From Dolichospermum flos-aquae CCAP 1403/13F (GTDB taxonomy: Bacteria > Cyanobacteriota > Cyanobacteriia > Cyanobacteriales > Nostocaceae), in NCBI RefSeq assembly GCF_012516395.1, contig NZ_CP051206.1, positions 806,001 through 870,000 on the forward strand: 64,000 nucleotides of DNA, written 5' to 3'. Position 1 is the first letter of the stretch. The number at the start of each line of letters is the position of its first letter. The notes under the pieces were generated by a model that saw only the letters and a list, made by a program, of their open reading frames with translations, made no database searches and had not been told where the DNA came from. The position numbers and the translations under genes were made by a program. This document shows, piece after piece, positions 26,493 to 35,093 of the stretch.

Positions 26493-27494
26493 GTGCAAAA
26501 TTTTTTTAACGGTGGTATAGCAATTACAGGCAGTGGTTCAGCAGTCCCAGCAACTTGTTTACACAACCAAGAGTTAACTCAACTGGTAGAAACATCAGAT
26601 GAGTGGATTGCCTCAAGAACAGGAATTCGTCAAAGACGGTTAGCGTTGCCCCCTGACTCACTGGCATCATTGGCCACTGCGGCTAGTCAACAGGCCATTG
26701 CTGCCGCCGGGATCACAGCAGCAGACATAGATTTAATTTTATTGGCCACATCCACCCCTGATGACCTATTTGGCACTGCTTGCCGTGTTCAAGGTGAATT
26801 AGGTGCTACCAAAGCAGTCGCCTTTGACTTAACCGCCGCTTGTTCTGGTTTTGTCTTTGGTTTAGTTACAGCCGCACAATACATCAGAACAGGTGTTTAT
26901 CAAAATGTACTCTTAATTGGGGCTGATATCCTCTCTCGGTGGGTAGATTGGCAAGATAGACGCAGTTGTGTGTTATTTGGTGATGGGGCTGGGGCAGTGG
27001 TATTACAGGCTAATAAGAGCGATCGCCTATTAGGATTTTGCCTCAAAAGCGATGGTTCTCAAAACAATTGTCTTAACCTGTCCTATAACGCCTCTACCAC
27101 AGAACTGACACCAGATATTCATGTATCTACAGGCAAATATCACCCCATTACCATGAACGGCAAAGAAGTCTACCGCTTCGCTGTGCAAAAAGTCCCAGAA
27201 GTAATAGACAAAGCCCTGTTTGCAGCTAATCTCAAAGTTGAAAATATAGATTGGCTAGTATTACATCAAGCAAATCAAAGAATTATCAATTCCGTTGCTG
27301 AACGCTTAGAGATTCCCGAACATAAAGTGATCAGTAATGTATCCGACTATGGTAACACCTCCGCCGCATCTATCCCTCTGGCGTTAGATGAAGCAGTGCG
27401 AGCCGGGAAAATCAAACCCAATGATATTATTGCTGCATCTGGTTTTGGTGCCGGTCTTTCCTGGGGTGCAGCCATTTTTAAATGGGGAAGATAA
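26493..27494 (+). CDS. fabH: Beta-ketoacyl-ACP synthase III
   Basis: A 333-residue KAS III, which condenses acetyl-CoA with malonyl-ACP to start fatty acid synthesis. The catalytic triad is Cys117 (TAACSGF), His258 (VLHQANQRI) and Asn288 (DYGNTSAAS). The start is GTG at 26493, preceded by TGAGG. The Ala/Gly-rich C-terminus AASGFGAGLSWGAAIFKW is typical. It lies between plsX and fabD on the same strand, so initiation and lipid assembly genes are clustered. Confidence 0.96.
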   Translation: MQNFFNGGIAITGSGSAVPATCLHNQELTQLVETSDEWIASRTGIRQRRLALPPDSLASLATAASQQAIAAAGITAADIDLILLATSTPDDLFGTACRVQGELGATKAVAFDLTAACSGFVFGLVTAAQYIRTGVYQNVLLIGADILSRWVDWQDRRSCVLFGDGAGAVVLQANKSDRLLGFCLKSDGSQNNCLNLSYNASTTELTPDIHVSTGKYHPITMNGKEVYRFAVQKVPEVIDKALFAANLKVENIDWLVLHQANQRIINSVAERLEIPEHKVISNVSDYGNTSAASIPLALDEAVRAGKIKPNDIIAASGFGAGLSWGAAIFKWGR

Positions 27495-27564
27495 ACAATT
27501 CAAAATTGAGAATTAAAAATTAAAAATCAGAAAATTAATAACAACGAACAACTGACAACTGTAC

Positions 27565-27630
27565 GGGCGAAGCATTTGGAGAACTATTTTTGGCAATGAC
27601 CGATAATTTATCTTCCAAATGCTTCGCCTC
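27565..27630. repeat. 65-bp inverted-repeat element, copy 1
   Basis: Arms GGGCGAAGCATTTGGA and TCCAAATGCTTCGCC enclose AGAACTATTTTTGGCAATGACCGATAATTTATC-type sequence. Copy 2 at 47966-48030 is almost identical. Both copies sit just upstream of a start codon (fabD here, mtnA there) between ACAACTGACAACT-type strings. It has the form of a very small non-autonomous element. Confidence 0.8.
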
Positions 27631-27660
27631 TACTGACAACTAACAACTGACAAAGAACAA

Positions 27661-28542
27661 ATGACTAAAACTGCATGGGTGTTTCCCGGACAAGGTTCTC
27701 AATCGCTGGGAATGGGAATAGACTTGTTAAATCTACCATCTGCCAAAGAAAAATTTATTCAAGCTGAGGAAATTTTGGGCTGGTCTGTCACAGATATCTG
27801 CCAAAGTGATATTGAAACCTTATCACGGACACTTTATACCCAACCTAGTTTATATGTAATCGAAAGTATTATTGCTGATATTTTGCGGGAAAAAGGACAG
27901 CAACCAGACCTAGTTGCAGGTCATAGTTTAGGCGAGTATATAGCCCTTTATGTGGCTGGTGTGTTTGAATGGTCTGCTGGGTTACATTTGGTAAAACGAC
28001 GGGCAGAATTAATGGATAGTGCTGCTGGGGGAATGATGGCCGCACTAATGAACTTTGACCGAGAAGAATTAGAAAAAGTTATTAGCGAAACACCTAATGT
28101 AGTTTTAGCAAATGATAACAGTCCTGCCCAAGTTGTTATTTCTGGAACTCCCGAAGCTGTACAGGCTGTCATGTCACAAGTCAAAGCTAAACGCGCTATT
28201 CCCTTAAAGGTTTCGGGCGCATTTCATTCACATTTAATGAAAGCAGCAGCAACAGAATTTCAACAAGTTCTCGATTCAGTAATTTTTCAGTCAGCAACCG
28301 TCCCAGTTTTGTCTAATTTAGATCCAATTCCGGCGGTAGCAGCGGAAACTTTAAAACAGCGTCTTTCTCAACAAATGACAGGTCCTGTGCGTTGGCGAGA
28401 AATTTCTTTGCAATTATCAGAAAATGGCATTGAGAAAGTTGTGGAAATTGGTCCTGGGAACGTCTTAACAGGTTTGATTAAACGGACTGCAACTGGCTTG
28501 ATTTTAGAGAACATTCGTAATGCTGAGGAGTTACCTGAATAG
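27661..28542 (+). CDS. fabD: Malonyl-CoA:ACP transacylase
   Basis: A 293-residue FabD, which loads malonyl groups onto acyl carrier protein. The nucleophile is Ser89 in AGHSLGEY, the catalytic His is His189 in GAFHSHLM, and the N-terminal FPGQGSQ is present. It is the third gene of the plsX-fabH-fabD series. A 65-bp repeat element lies in the 166-base gap upstream and may have separated it from the fabH transcript. Confidence 0.96.
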   Translation: MTKTAWVFPGQGSQSLGMGIDLLNLPSAKEKFIQAEEILGWSVTDICQSDIETLSRTLYTQPSLYVIESIIADILREKGQQPDLVAGHSLGEYIALYVAGVFEWSAGLHLVKRRAELMDSAAGGMMAALMNFDREELEKVISETPNVVLANDNSPAQVVISGTPEAVQAVMSQVKAKRAIPLKVSGAFHSHLMKAAATEFQQVLDSVIFQSATVPVLSNLDPIPAVAAETLKQRLSQQMTGPVRWREISLQLSENGIEKVVEIGPGNVLTGLIKRTATGLILENIRNAEELPE

Positions 28543-28708
28543 GTAATTGCACAAATTAATTCACAATTAAATAAGTCATTATGTAGATGAAATTGGCAAC
28601 ATAACCTTTCTATGATGTCTATTTTTATTGTCTCAAAATTTATTTGATGAACTTCATTAATTTGTCAGGATTAAAGTAAGATAACGCCAAAAAGTCAACC
28701 TTGTACTT

Positions 28709-28920
28709 AGGGCTTGCTGAGTAAAGCTAGAACCGCTTCTCAATAAGGGTTTCGCGGATTTTGACAACAAAAAAGTGCAAGGATATGGCATTTAGAGCCT
28801 CAAAATCCTTGCATTTCTATGGAAAATCAGGGGGTGAATTTGGAAACCAATCTCCCAAACCACCATTTTTAGCACTGTGTTGCATCTAGGTTCGCTTTGG
28901 GTACTTATTCAGCAAACCCT
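28709..28920. mobile_element. 212-bp candidate MITE between fabD and the desaturase gene
   Basis: Termini AGGGCTTGCTGAGTAAAG and CTTATTCAGCAAACCCT are inverted copies of each other with mismatches, and ACTT flanks both ends (28705-28708 and 28921-28924), a possible 4-bp target duplication. It has no coding capacity; an internal hairpin contains GCAAGGAT...ATCCTTGC. The rest of the 435-base gap (28543-28977) is AT-rich without a recognised feature. The parent transposon is not in the window. Confidence 0.6.
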
Positions 28921-28977
28921 ACTTAAAATTGCTCAAAACTTGGACTAATAACCCTGTAAAGAAAACTACAAAGATTC

Positions 28978-30090
28978 ATGAATACACTTGCACAAAAAAC
29001 TTGGATGACCCAAGCAGAATATGCTAAAAAGCTGCGTCCTTTACTACCACCAGAGGCATTTCTCCCTGATACCAATAAACTCTGGATTCTTTTAATTAAT
29101 CTAGCAATTATGATTCTGGGTTGGGGAATCGCCAATCATCTTGATGACTGGAATTGGTATTTTCTTTGGCTGTATTTGCCATTAGCATTAGTGATGGCTA
29201 ATAGTGTGATTGTTCTCCTATTTAGCACCCACAATTTGCTGCACAGCCGCACGGTTAAAAATCCCTGGTTAAGACAAGTAATTAGTTTATTGGGACTTAC
29301 AATGTTATGGATGCCACCAACTTTATGGAAGGCTATACACAATCGAGAACATCACAATAAAACAAATTCTTTACAAGATCCAGATCGCAATTATTTGGAC
29401 AGTCAACCTAAAAATTGGGGTAAATGGATTCAGAATGCTTTTGTGCCTTCGGCTGAGGTAAATCCTATTTTATTATTTATAGGAATGGGTCATGCTTGGG
29501 GAGTTCACGCATTTCGTAATCTCACCTCAGTTTTATTATTCAATAATAGTAAAGCCGAATATCCTGTGGTGGCTTTTACAGTTAGTGGGAAAGAACGACG
29601 AGCAATAGCACTAGAATTATTAATGATTGTCGGCATTCATGCGAGTATCTTAACCTACCTGGAATTCCATCCCATCAAACTGCTTCTTAGCTACTTTTTA
29701 CCCATTTGGATAGGCTATGCAGGGTTGATATTTTATATCTATACTAATCATATGTTATGTCCCATGACAAGTGTAAATGATGTGCTGATCAATAGTCTCT
29801 CTATTCGAGTTCCTAAAATATTTGATCTCTTACATTTAAACTTTTCTTATCACACTGAACATCACATTTTTCCCGGCATAAATTCAGATTACGCGCCAAT
29901 GGTGCAAGCACTATTACAAACACATTATCCTGAGAAATTTAATTTGTTGAATGCTGGCAAAGTATGGGAATTGATGCTGCAAACACCCAGACATTACAAA
30001 GATGATAATATCTTCACAGATTGGTCGGGAAACAAATCTGTAGATTGTCCAATCTTATGCACAAATCATCTAAGTGATGATAGTAAGTAG
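28978..30090 (+). CDS. Membrane fatty acid desaturase family protein
   Basis: A 370-residue integral membrane di-iron oxygenase. The three histidine boxes are HNLLH at 85-89, HNREHH at 121-126 and HTEHH at 292-296. Hydrophobic segments at about 36-55, 60-82, 101-113 and 205-250 give the usual four-pass topology. It inserts double bonds in, or hydroxylates, a lipid acyl chain; regiospecificity and exact substrate cannot be told. Its place between fabD and plsC fits a membrane lipid role. Confidence 0.88.
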   Translation: MNTLAQKTWMTQAEYAKKLRPLLPPEAFLPDTNKLWILLINLAIMILGWGIANHLDDWNWYFLWLYLPLALVMANSVIVLLFSTHNLLHSRTVKNPWLRQVISLLGLTMLWMPPTLWKAIHNREHHNKTNSLQDPDRNYLDSQPKNWGKWIQNAFVPSAEVNPILLFIGMGHAWGVHAFRNLTSVLLFNNSKAEYPVVAFTVSGKERRAIALELLMIVGIHASILTYLEFHPIKLLLSYFLPIWIGYAGLIFYIYTNHMLCPMTSVNDVLINSLSIRVPKIFDLLHLNFSYHTEHHIFPGINSDYAPMVQALLQTHYPEKFNLLNAGKVWELMLQTPRHYKDDNIFTDWSGNKSVDCPILCTNHLSDDSK

Positions 30091-30252
30091 GGATATCCGA
30101 AACGGCTGAGATTTGAACTTTATAACCAAAGTTTACTAAAGTAAACTCAACAATTTAAAAAATATTGTGCTTATTTAGTCATCAAAAGACAACTTTTGCT
30201 ATCAGACTGGGAATATGGCTTACGCCACGCTGCGCTATCATTCCCAGGCAAG

Positions 30253-30298
30253 CTATGAGTACATTGAGGGTGGGGAATTACGCAAAACTGTTAAAGTA
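30253..30298 (+). repeat. Repeat CTATGAGTACATTGAGGGTG..., copy 1
   Basis: Roughly 41-46 bases from CTATGAGTACATTGAGG through ACGCAAAACTGTTAAA. An inverted copy lies at 37996-38036, upstream of mnmE and next to the TnpB element. In one frame both read [14 protein letters not shown]. Origin unknown. The rest of the 308-base gap upstream of the PspA gene has a hairpin CTGGGAATATGG...ATTCCCAG and the inverted repeat listed next. Confidence 0.75.
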
Positions 30299-30319
30299 AA
30301 TCAAAAATGATGAAAAAAG

Positions 30320-30346
30320 TTGACATACAACTGGGATATATGTCAA
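30320..30346 (+). promoter_or_regulatory. Inverted repeat TTGACATA...TATGTCAA before the PspA gene
   Basis: Perfect 8-base arms separated by 11 bases, 52 bases before the PspA/IM30 start. TTGACA could also be a -35 element. A second small palindrome GGTAA-AAATA-TTACC follows at 30353-30367. The position suits an operator or stress promoter. This is an inference from symmetry and placement only. Confidence 0.4.
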
Positions 30347-30398
30347 GTTTAAGGTAAAAATATTACCATAAGCATCCTTACTGAAATAACTTTCGGTT

Positions 30399-31112
30399 AT
30401 GAAAAAAGCTGTCTACTGGATAATGGGTGAAAGGGCAGGACGAACCATAGTTGGGACTTGGAACTGGTTATGGGGAATGCCTGTAGAGTCTGGTGGTAAA
30501 GTGGCTGTAGCAGTTGCTGAAGAATCTCTTCAGTCAATGCAAGAAGCCGTTCAGAAACTAGCGGGAGCAGTTGCGGCTCAAGAGGGCGCATATAAGACTG
30601 CTAAACGCAAATATGAGGCAAAAATTACAGAATCCAAAACTCTAGAGCAACAAGCTATGATTGCTCAACGTAGTGGTAATGAAGAAGCTGCGCGAATGGC
30701 CATGAGTAAGCTAATTCAAACAGAGCAAATTTTGCCCAAACTGGAGGAAATGGTTAAACAAGCAGAAACTTCGGTCAAAGCTTCTAAGGATAGGCTCAAC
30801 CGGGAGCGCGTAAAATTAGAAACCTACAAATCTGATATGCAGAACATCAAGGATATGTCAGAGGTAAATGAAGCCCTGGCTATGATTGCTAAAGTCAATA
30901 ATGAATTTGACATTGGTTCGGCTAAAAGTGATTTTGAAAAGGCTAAAAGTGCGGTTGAACGTCGGAATGTGCAGACAGAAGCTTTAGCCGAATTGTCGGA
31001 AAACCCAGCGGAAAAACTCCAGGCTGAAATCGAAAACATGACTTTAGACGACGAAGTTGCCCGTCGCTTACAAAGGTTACAGGATTCTAAACCTAAACAA
31101 CTACCAGAATAA
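30399..31112 (+). CDS. PspA/IM30 family protein
   Basis: A 237-residue PspA/IM30 homologue. It starts MKKAVYWIMGERAGRTIVG, and almost the whole of residues 45-200 is heptad-rich coiled coil (for example KLEEMVKQAETSVKASKDRL). Such proteins are ESCRT-III-like and coat and repair membranes. It lacks the extra C-terminal tail of cyanobacterial Vipp1, so a PspA-like role is more likely. Ten bases separate it from the phosphate-binding protein gene, so the two are probably cotranscribed. Confidence 0.85.
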   Translation: MKKAVYWIMGERAGRTIVGTWNWLWGMPVESGGKVAVAVAEESLQSMQEAVQKLAGAVAAQEGAYKTAKRKYEAKITESKTLEQQAMIAQRSGNEEAARMAMSKLIQTEQILPKLEEMVKQAETSVKASKDRLNRERVKLETYKSDMQNIKDMSEVNEALAMIAKVNNEFDIGSAKSDFEKAKSAVERRNVQTEALAELSENPAEKLQAEIENMTLDDEVARRLQRLQDSKPKQLPE

Positions 31113-31122
31113 TTAGGAATTT

Positions 31123-32022
31123 ATGAGTCAGAGAAGCGGACCGCCTCCTATTGTTTTTATTTTGCTATTTTTAGGGCTTTTCGGTGGTGGTTACTGGTGG
31201 TTTTTCATGCGTAATCCTGCCCCAAATCCGACAGCTACGCAGCCAGAAAGTAATTCTCCTGCTGGTGCGACCTCTGGGACTTTCCCGCTACCAACGACAG
31301 TGGCTAGTGGTACGACTGTCAAAATAGACGGTTCTACGAGTATGGTGACAATTAACCAAAATCTCAAAAATGGCTTTGAGAAACAGTTTCCCGGTACGAA
31401 GGTGGAAGCTGTGGGGAATGGGACGGATAAGGGAATTCAGGATCTCTTGGCTGGTAAAGTTGATGTTGCGGCAGCTTCTAGACCATTGACAACACAGGAG
31501 CAAAGTCAGGGATTAAAGGCTGTTACTGTAACACAAGATGCGATCGCTTTGATGGTCGGTACAGCAAATCCTTTTAAGCAAGGATTAACCAGTAGTCAAA
31601 TTGCAGATATATTTCAGGGAAAAATTAATAATTGGTCAGCCGTGGGTGGTTCAGCCGCAACTATCCGCGTCATTAATCGTCCAGCAATTAGTGGCACACA
31701 TCAAACTTTTAAAGAATTAGTCTTAAAAGGAGCTAATTTTGGGACTACACCCAATATTACGACCTTACCCCAAGATGCCACAACTCCCTTAGTTCAAGCT
31801 TTGAAAAAAGATGGTATCGGCTATGCGACTTTTGCTCAAGTTGCTAATCAGCAAACCGTGCGAGTCGTGGCTATTGAAGGCTTGACTCCAGAAGCGGCTA
31901 GTTATCCCTATAAACGTTCACTGTATTATATCTATAAAGACCCTGCTAGTGCTGGAGTGCAAGCATTTTTAGGTTATGCTACTTCACCTCAAGGACAACA
32001 GGCTTTAACGGTAGGAAACTGA
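31123..32022 (+). CDS. PstS-like phosphate-binding protein, membrane anchored
   Basis: A 299-residue protein. One membrane segment (about 10-28) is followed by a Pro/Thr-rich linker and a periplasmic binding domain (PBP-like 2) from about 62. Ligand-site features are KIDGSTSMV, the AASRPLTTQE loop and RPAISGTHQTF, as in PstS-type anion binders. Because it is anchored and there are no pstCAB genes nearby, it could be a sensor or scavenging protein rather than a transporter subunit. It is 10 bases after the PspA/IM30 gene. Confidence 0.85.
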   Translation: MSQRSGPPPIVFILLFLGLFGGGYWWFFMRNPAPNPTATQPESNSPAGATSGTFPLPTTVASGTTVKIDGSTSMVTINQNLKNGFEKQFPGTKVEAVGNGTDKGIQDLLAGKVDVAAASRPLTTQEQSQGLKAVTVTQDAIALMVGTANPFKQGLTSSQIADIFQGKINNWSAVGGSAATIRVINRPAISGTHQTFKELVLKGANFGTTPNITTLPQDATTPLVQALKKDGIGYATFAQVANQQTVRVVAIEGLTPEAASYPYKRSLYYIYKDPASAGVQAFLGYATSPQGQQALTVGN

Positions 32023-32123
32023 TGTAGGCAAAATCAGCAGTTAGATTTGGGAGTTAGAGGTTAAAATAAGTTCTGACTCCTGAATTCTGACTTTTGGATT
32101 CTATTTTATTTATATTATCTTCC

Positions 32124-32762
32124 GTGACTAGAACTCGTGAACCCTTAATTAGTTTGGCACTGTATCACGCCTTTAAGTGGTCGGTAATTAGCCCTTTGCT
32201 GCACACATATTTTCGCGGCAAGATTTATGGTGCGGAAAATGTCCCCCAATCTGGACCTGTAATCATAGTTAGCAATCATGCTAGTTACTTTGACCCCCCG
32301 ATAGTTTCTACTTCTGTGCGTCGTCCAGTTGCTTATATGGCTAAAGAAGAATTATTTAAAGTTCCTGTTTTATCACAAGCCATTAAATTATACGGTGCGT
32401 ATCCTGTAAGTCGCGGTAGTGCTGACCGCAATGCTATCCGTTCCGCTTTAGAATATTTAGATAATGGTTGGGCTGTGGGTGTGTTTTTAGAAGGTACACG
32501 CACCCCAGATGGTCGCATTCATGACCCCAAAAGAGGTGCAGCCCTCCTCGCAGCCAAGGCCAAAGCTCCTTTTTTACCTGTGTGTTTATGGGGAAGTGAG
32601 AAGATTTTACAACCGGGTTCTTCTTTACCTCGTTCTGTACCTTTGACTATTAGAATTGGTCAATTAATTGACGCTCCCAGTTCTACTAAGAAGGAGGAAT
32701 TGGAAAGAGTTACTCAAATGTGTGCGGACGCAATTAATGCCATGCACGATTTGGGTAGGTAA
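32124..32762 (+). CDS. plsC: 1-acyl-sn-glycerol-3-phosphate acyltransferase
   Basis: A PlsC-type acyltransferase that makes phosphatidic acid. The HX4D motif is NHASYFD, the second glycerol-phosphate motif is FLEGTRTPDGR, and VPFLPV-like and LPRSVPL segments follow. I prefer GTG at 32124 (giving the TRTREPLISLALYH start). A TTG ten codons upstream (32094) is also in frame, and neither has a clear ribosome site. It completes the acyl-phosphate to phosphatidic acid path begun by plsX, with four other genes between. Confidence 0.93.
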   Translation: MTRTREPLISLALYHAFKWSVISPLLHTYFRGKIYGAENVPQSGPVIIVSNHASYFDPPIVSTSVRRPVAYMAKEELFKVPVLSQAIKLYGAYPVSRGSADRNAIRSALEYLDNGWAVGVFLEGTRTPDGRIHDPKRGAALLAAKAKAPFLPVCLWGSEKILQPGSSLPRSVPLTIRIGQLIDAPSSTKKEELERVTQMCADAINAMHDLGR

Positions 32763-32864
32763 GAATTTATTATAGGGCAGGCAAGATGCCTACCCCACAA
32801 GAGTTTTCAGTATACATAATAAATGCGTGCGTTTTTATGTAAGTTAATTATCAAATTCAGCCTA

Positions 32865-34101
32865 ATGCAACCCGAAAATTTACAAGTAGGTTTATTTGGA
32901 TTAAATCATTCTAATAGAGATTTTTCTCAAAGAGAAAGTTGGGGCAAGAATCAATTTAATAATTCTTTTCCTGCATCCTTAGCTTGTTATATGTATCAGA
33001 AAGGTTTAAAACTCAATTATTTAACCTTGGACAAGCAGTTAAAAATTCAGCATCAAGAAATAGATATTTCTCAAATATTTGGTATCACTCCTCTTTCTGA
33101 TCATTTATTCTTCTCCTTTGAAAGTGACTATGTACCCAGGGCAAGCGCATCTTATTTTTAGAATGCTTACTGGACAAAGGTTTTGACGATTGTTAATTTT
33201 TGTAACTAAAGGTTGAAACCCTTGCTGGGCATGGATTACAGAATTTAGGTGCGTTTGCCCTGACTATGTACCTTATAGAAAAATAGTTGTTGGTAAATTA
33301 CCGCGAGTTGATTTAGTAACCCATGATCTTAGTAGAGATAATGCTTGTTTACGAAGTATAGAAATTAAATTAACTGCATTACCTGATAATTCCACTTATC
33401 GGTTACCAGATCATCAATACGGCTGTGAAATTGTTACCAGACCAGATACTATTGTCTATCTTGCTTTGAGTATTGCTCATGAATTTGAAAACTCAAGAGA
33501 TAAATTACTCAATTATCTTCAACCGGTATGTAGTCAAATTGAAGATTGGTCAAGTATCCGTCAGGTATTGCCTTTTATTCCTCAAATTGTAGATAGTTTA
33601 GATACTTTAATAAGTGAAAATATAGCAATTCAATCTCCATTGGTCATGCAACCAATATGGAAAACGGTAGGTAAAACTTCCAAGCTTTATCAAAACTGTT
33701 TAGATATTTTTGTCTGGAGTAACTTTGGTTTTACCCGGCTTTTCTTTGATATCACTAAAAGATTAGCTAAATCAGAAGAAACTATCCAAAGACCTATGCG
33801 TTCTGTGGTCTGGTTGGCAAAAATGTTATATGAATTTGCTCTTGTTGGTAAGATAAATCATAAATTAGTTATTGATACATTAACCTATAACACTAAGAAT
33901 GATAAAGCCTTTGCTTTAAGTGGTTCTAATACTCGTCCTTATATGACTTGTGATAATTTGGTTAAACCCAGGATTACCAAAGAAGAAATTAAAAATATCA
34001 TTTTAGGAGGAGGACAAAACTTTTTAAGTCCTGAAAGAAGATTTGATGCTATTATTTTCAGCAATCCAGAAATTTTTGATGATAGACTAAAAGAAATTTA
34101 A
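32865..34101 (+). pseudogene. HindVP-type restriction endonuclease, interrupted by a MITE
   Basis: The 5' part (from ATG 32865: LFGLNHSNRDFSQRESWGKN) and the 3' part (to 34101) encode one HindVP-family type II endonuclease. A 126-bp element with a 10-bp target duplication (136 bases added, not a multiple of 3) splits it after SDYVP. Removing the element and one repeat copy restores ESDYVPYRKIVVGK in frame. The 3' part is otherwise open (LPRVDLVTHDLSRD, RSIEIKLTALPD with a PD-(D/E)XK-like core). HindVP itself recognises GRCGYC, so that site is likely here. The gene overlaps the methyltransferase start by one base (TAATG). Confidence 0.87.
33137..33262. mobile_element. 126-bp ISAs1-related MITE with 10-bp target duplication
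   Basis: Termini CAGGGCAAGCGCATCTTA and, in inverse, CAGGGCAAACGCACCTAA resemble the CAGGGGAAACGCATCTAA ends of the full insertion sequence at 6386-7992. ACTATGTACC occurs directly on both sides (33127-33136 and 33263-33272), a 10-bp duplication as expected for ISAs1 elements. It has no coding capacity. Probably moved in trans by an ISAs1-family transposase. Confidence 0.9.
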
Positions 34102-35063
34102 TGAATACACCCATGAAATCCTCTCCTTTAAAAGTCATAGATGTATTTTCCGGTTGTGGTGGATTATCACTAGGATTTCAAAATAGTGGATTTGAGATTG
34201 TCGCTGCTTTTGAAAACTGGAAATCTGCCGTAAATGTTTATAAGCAAAACTTTCATCATCCGATTTTTGAATATGATTTGAGTCAGGTAAATAATAATTA
34301 TTCAATATTTAAACAATTTTTACCTGATGTAATTATTGGTGGTCCACCATGTCAAGATTTTTCGAGTGCTGGTAAGCGGAATGAAGATTTAGGGAGAGGT
34401 GATTTAAGTATTACATTTGCTGAAATAGTAGCTAGTGTTTCTAGTCAATGGTTTGTTTTAGAAAATGTAGAATTGTTTAGGAAATCTCACAAATATCAAG
34501 AGTTTAAGCAAATTCTTAAATCTGCTGGTTATGGTTTAACCGAAAAGGTATTAGATGCTAGTTTATGTGGTGTACCACAAAAGAGGAAGAGATTTTTCTG
34601 TATAGGAGAACTTGGTGGTCAAGATGATAATCTCAAGACTTATCTAGAAGCTAATTTATCTAAAAAACCGACAACTATTAGAGATTATTTAGGGAATAGT
34701 TTAGGAATTGAATATTATTATCGTCATCCTAGAAGTTATCAAAGAAGAGCTATTTTTAGTATTGATGAACCAAGTCCAACTATTAGAGGTGTGAATAGAC
34801 CAATACCTAAAACTTATCAACAACACCCCGGAGATGTTGCACCATTAACACCAGATTTGCGTCCATTAACTACTCGTGAAAGAAGTTATCTTCAAACTTT
34901 CCCTGATAATTTTATTTTTGCAGGTTCAAAAACAGATTTAGAACAGATGATTGGTAATGCTGTACCTATTAAGTTAGCAGAATATGTTGCTAAATCTCTG
35001 CTCATGTATATTCAAGATAAAAATAAATATCACATATCTGATGTTTCGTTGTTAACTGTTTAA
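34101..35063 (+). CDS. DNA (cytosine-5) methyltransferase
   Basis: A 320-residue type II modification enzyme. Motif I is DVFSGCGGLSLGF, motif IV GGPPCQDFSSAG with the catalytic Cys, motif VI FVLENVE, motif VIII QKRKRFF, and motif X NAVPIKLAEYVA. The segment between VIII and IX is the target recognition region. It directly follows the broken HindVP-type endonuclease and probably protects GRCGYC sites. All catalytic motifs are intact, so it is now likely a solitary methylase. Confidence 0.94.
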   Translation: MNTPMKSSPLKVIDVFSGCGGLSLGFQNSGFEIVAAFENWKSAVNVYKQNFHHPIFEYDLSQVNNNYSIFKQFLPDVIIGGPPCQDFSSAGKRNEDLGRGDLSITFAEIVASVSSQWFVLENVELFRKSHKYQEFKQILKSAGYGLTEKVLDASLCGVPQKRKRFFCIGELGGQDDNLKTYLEANLSKKPTTIRDYLGNSLGIEYYYRHPRSYQRRAIFSIDEPSPTIRGVNRPIPKTYQQHPGDVAPLTPDLRPLTTRERSYLQTFPDNFIFAGSKTDLEQMIGNAVPIKLAEYVAKSLLMYIQDKNKYHISDVSLLTV

Positions 35064-35093
35064 ATTATCAATTATATAAAAGATACTGTTGCT

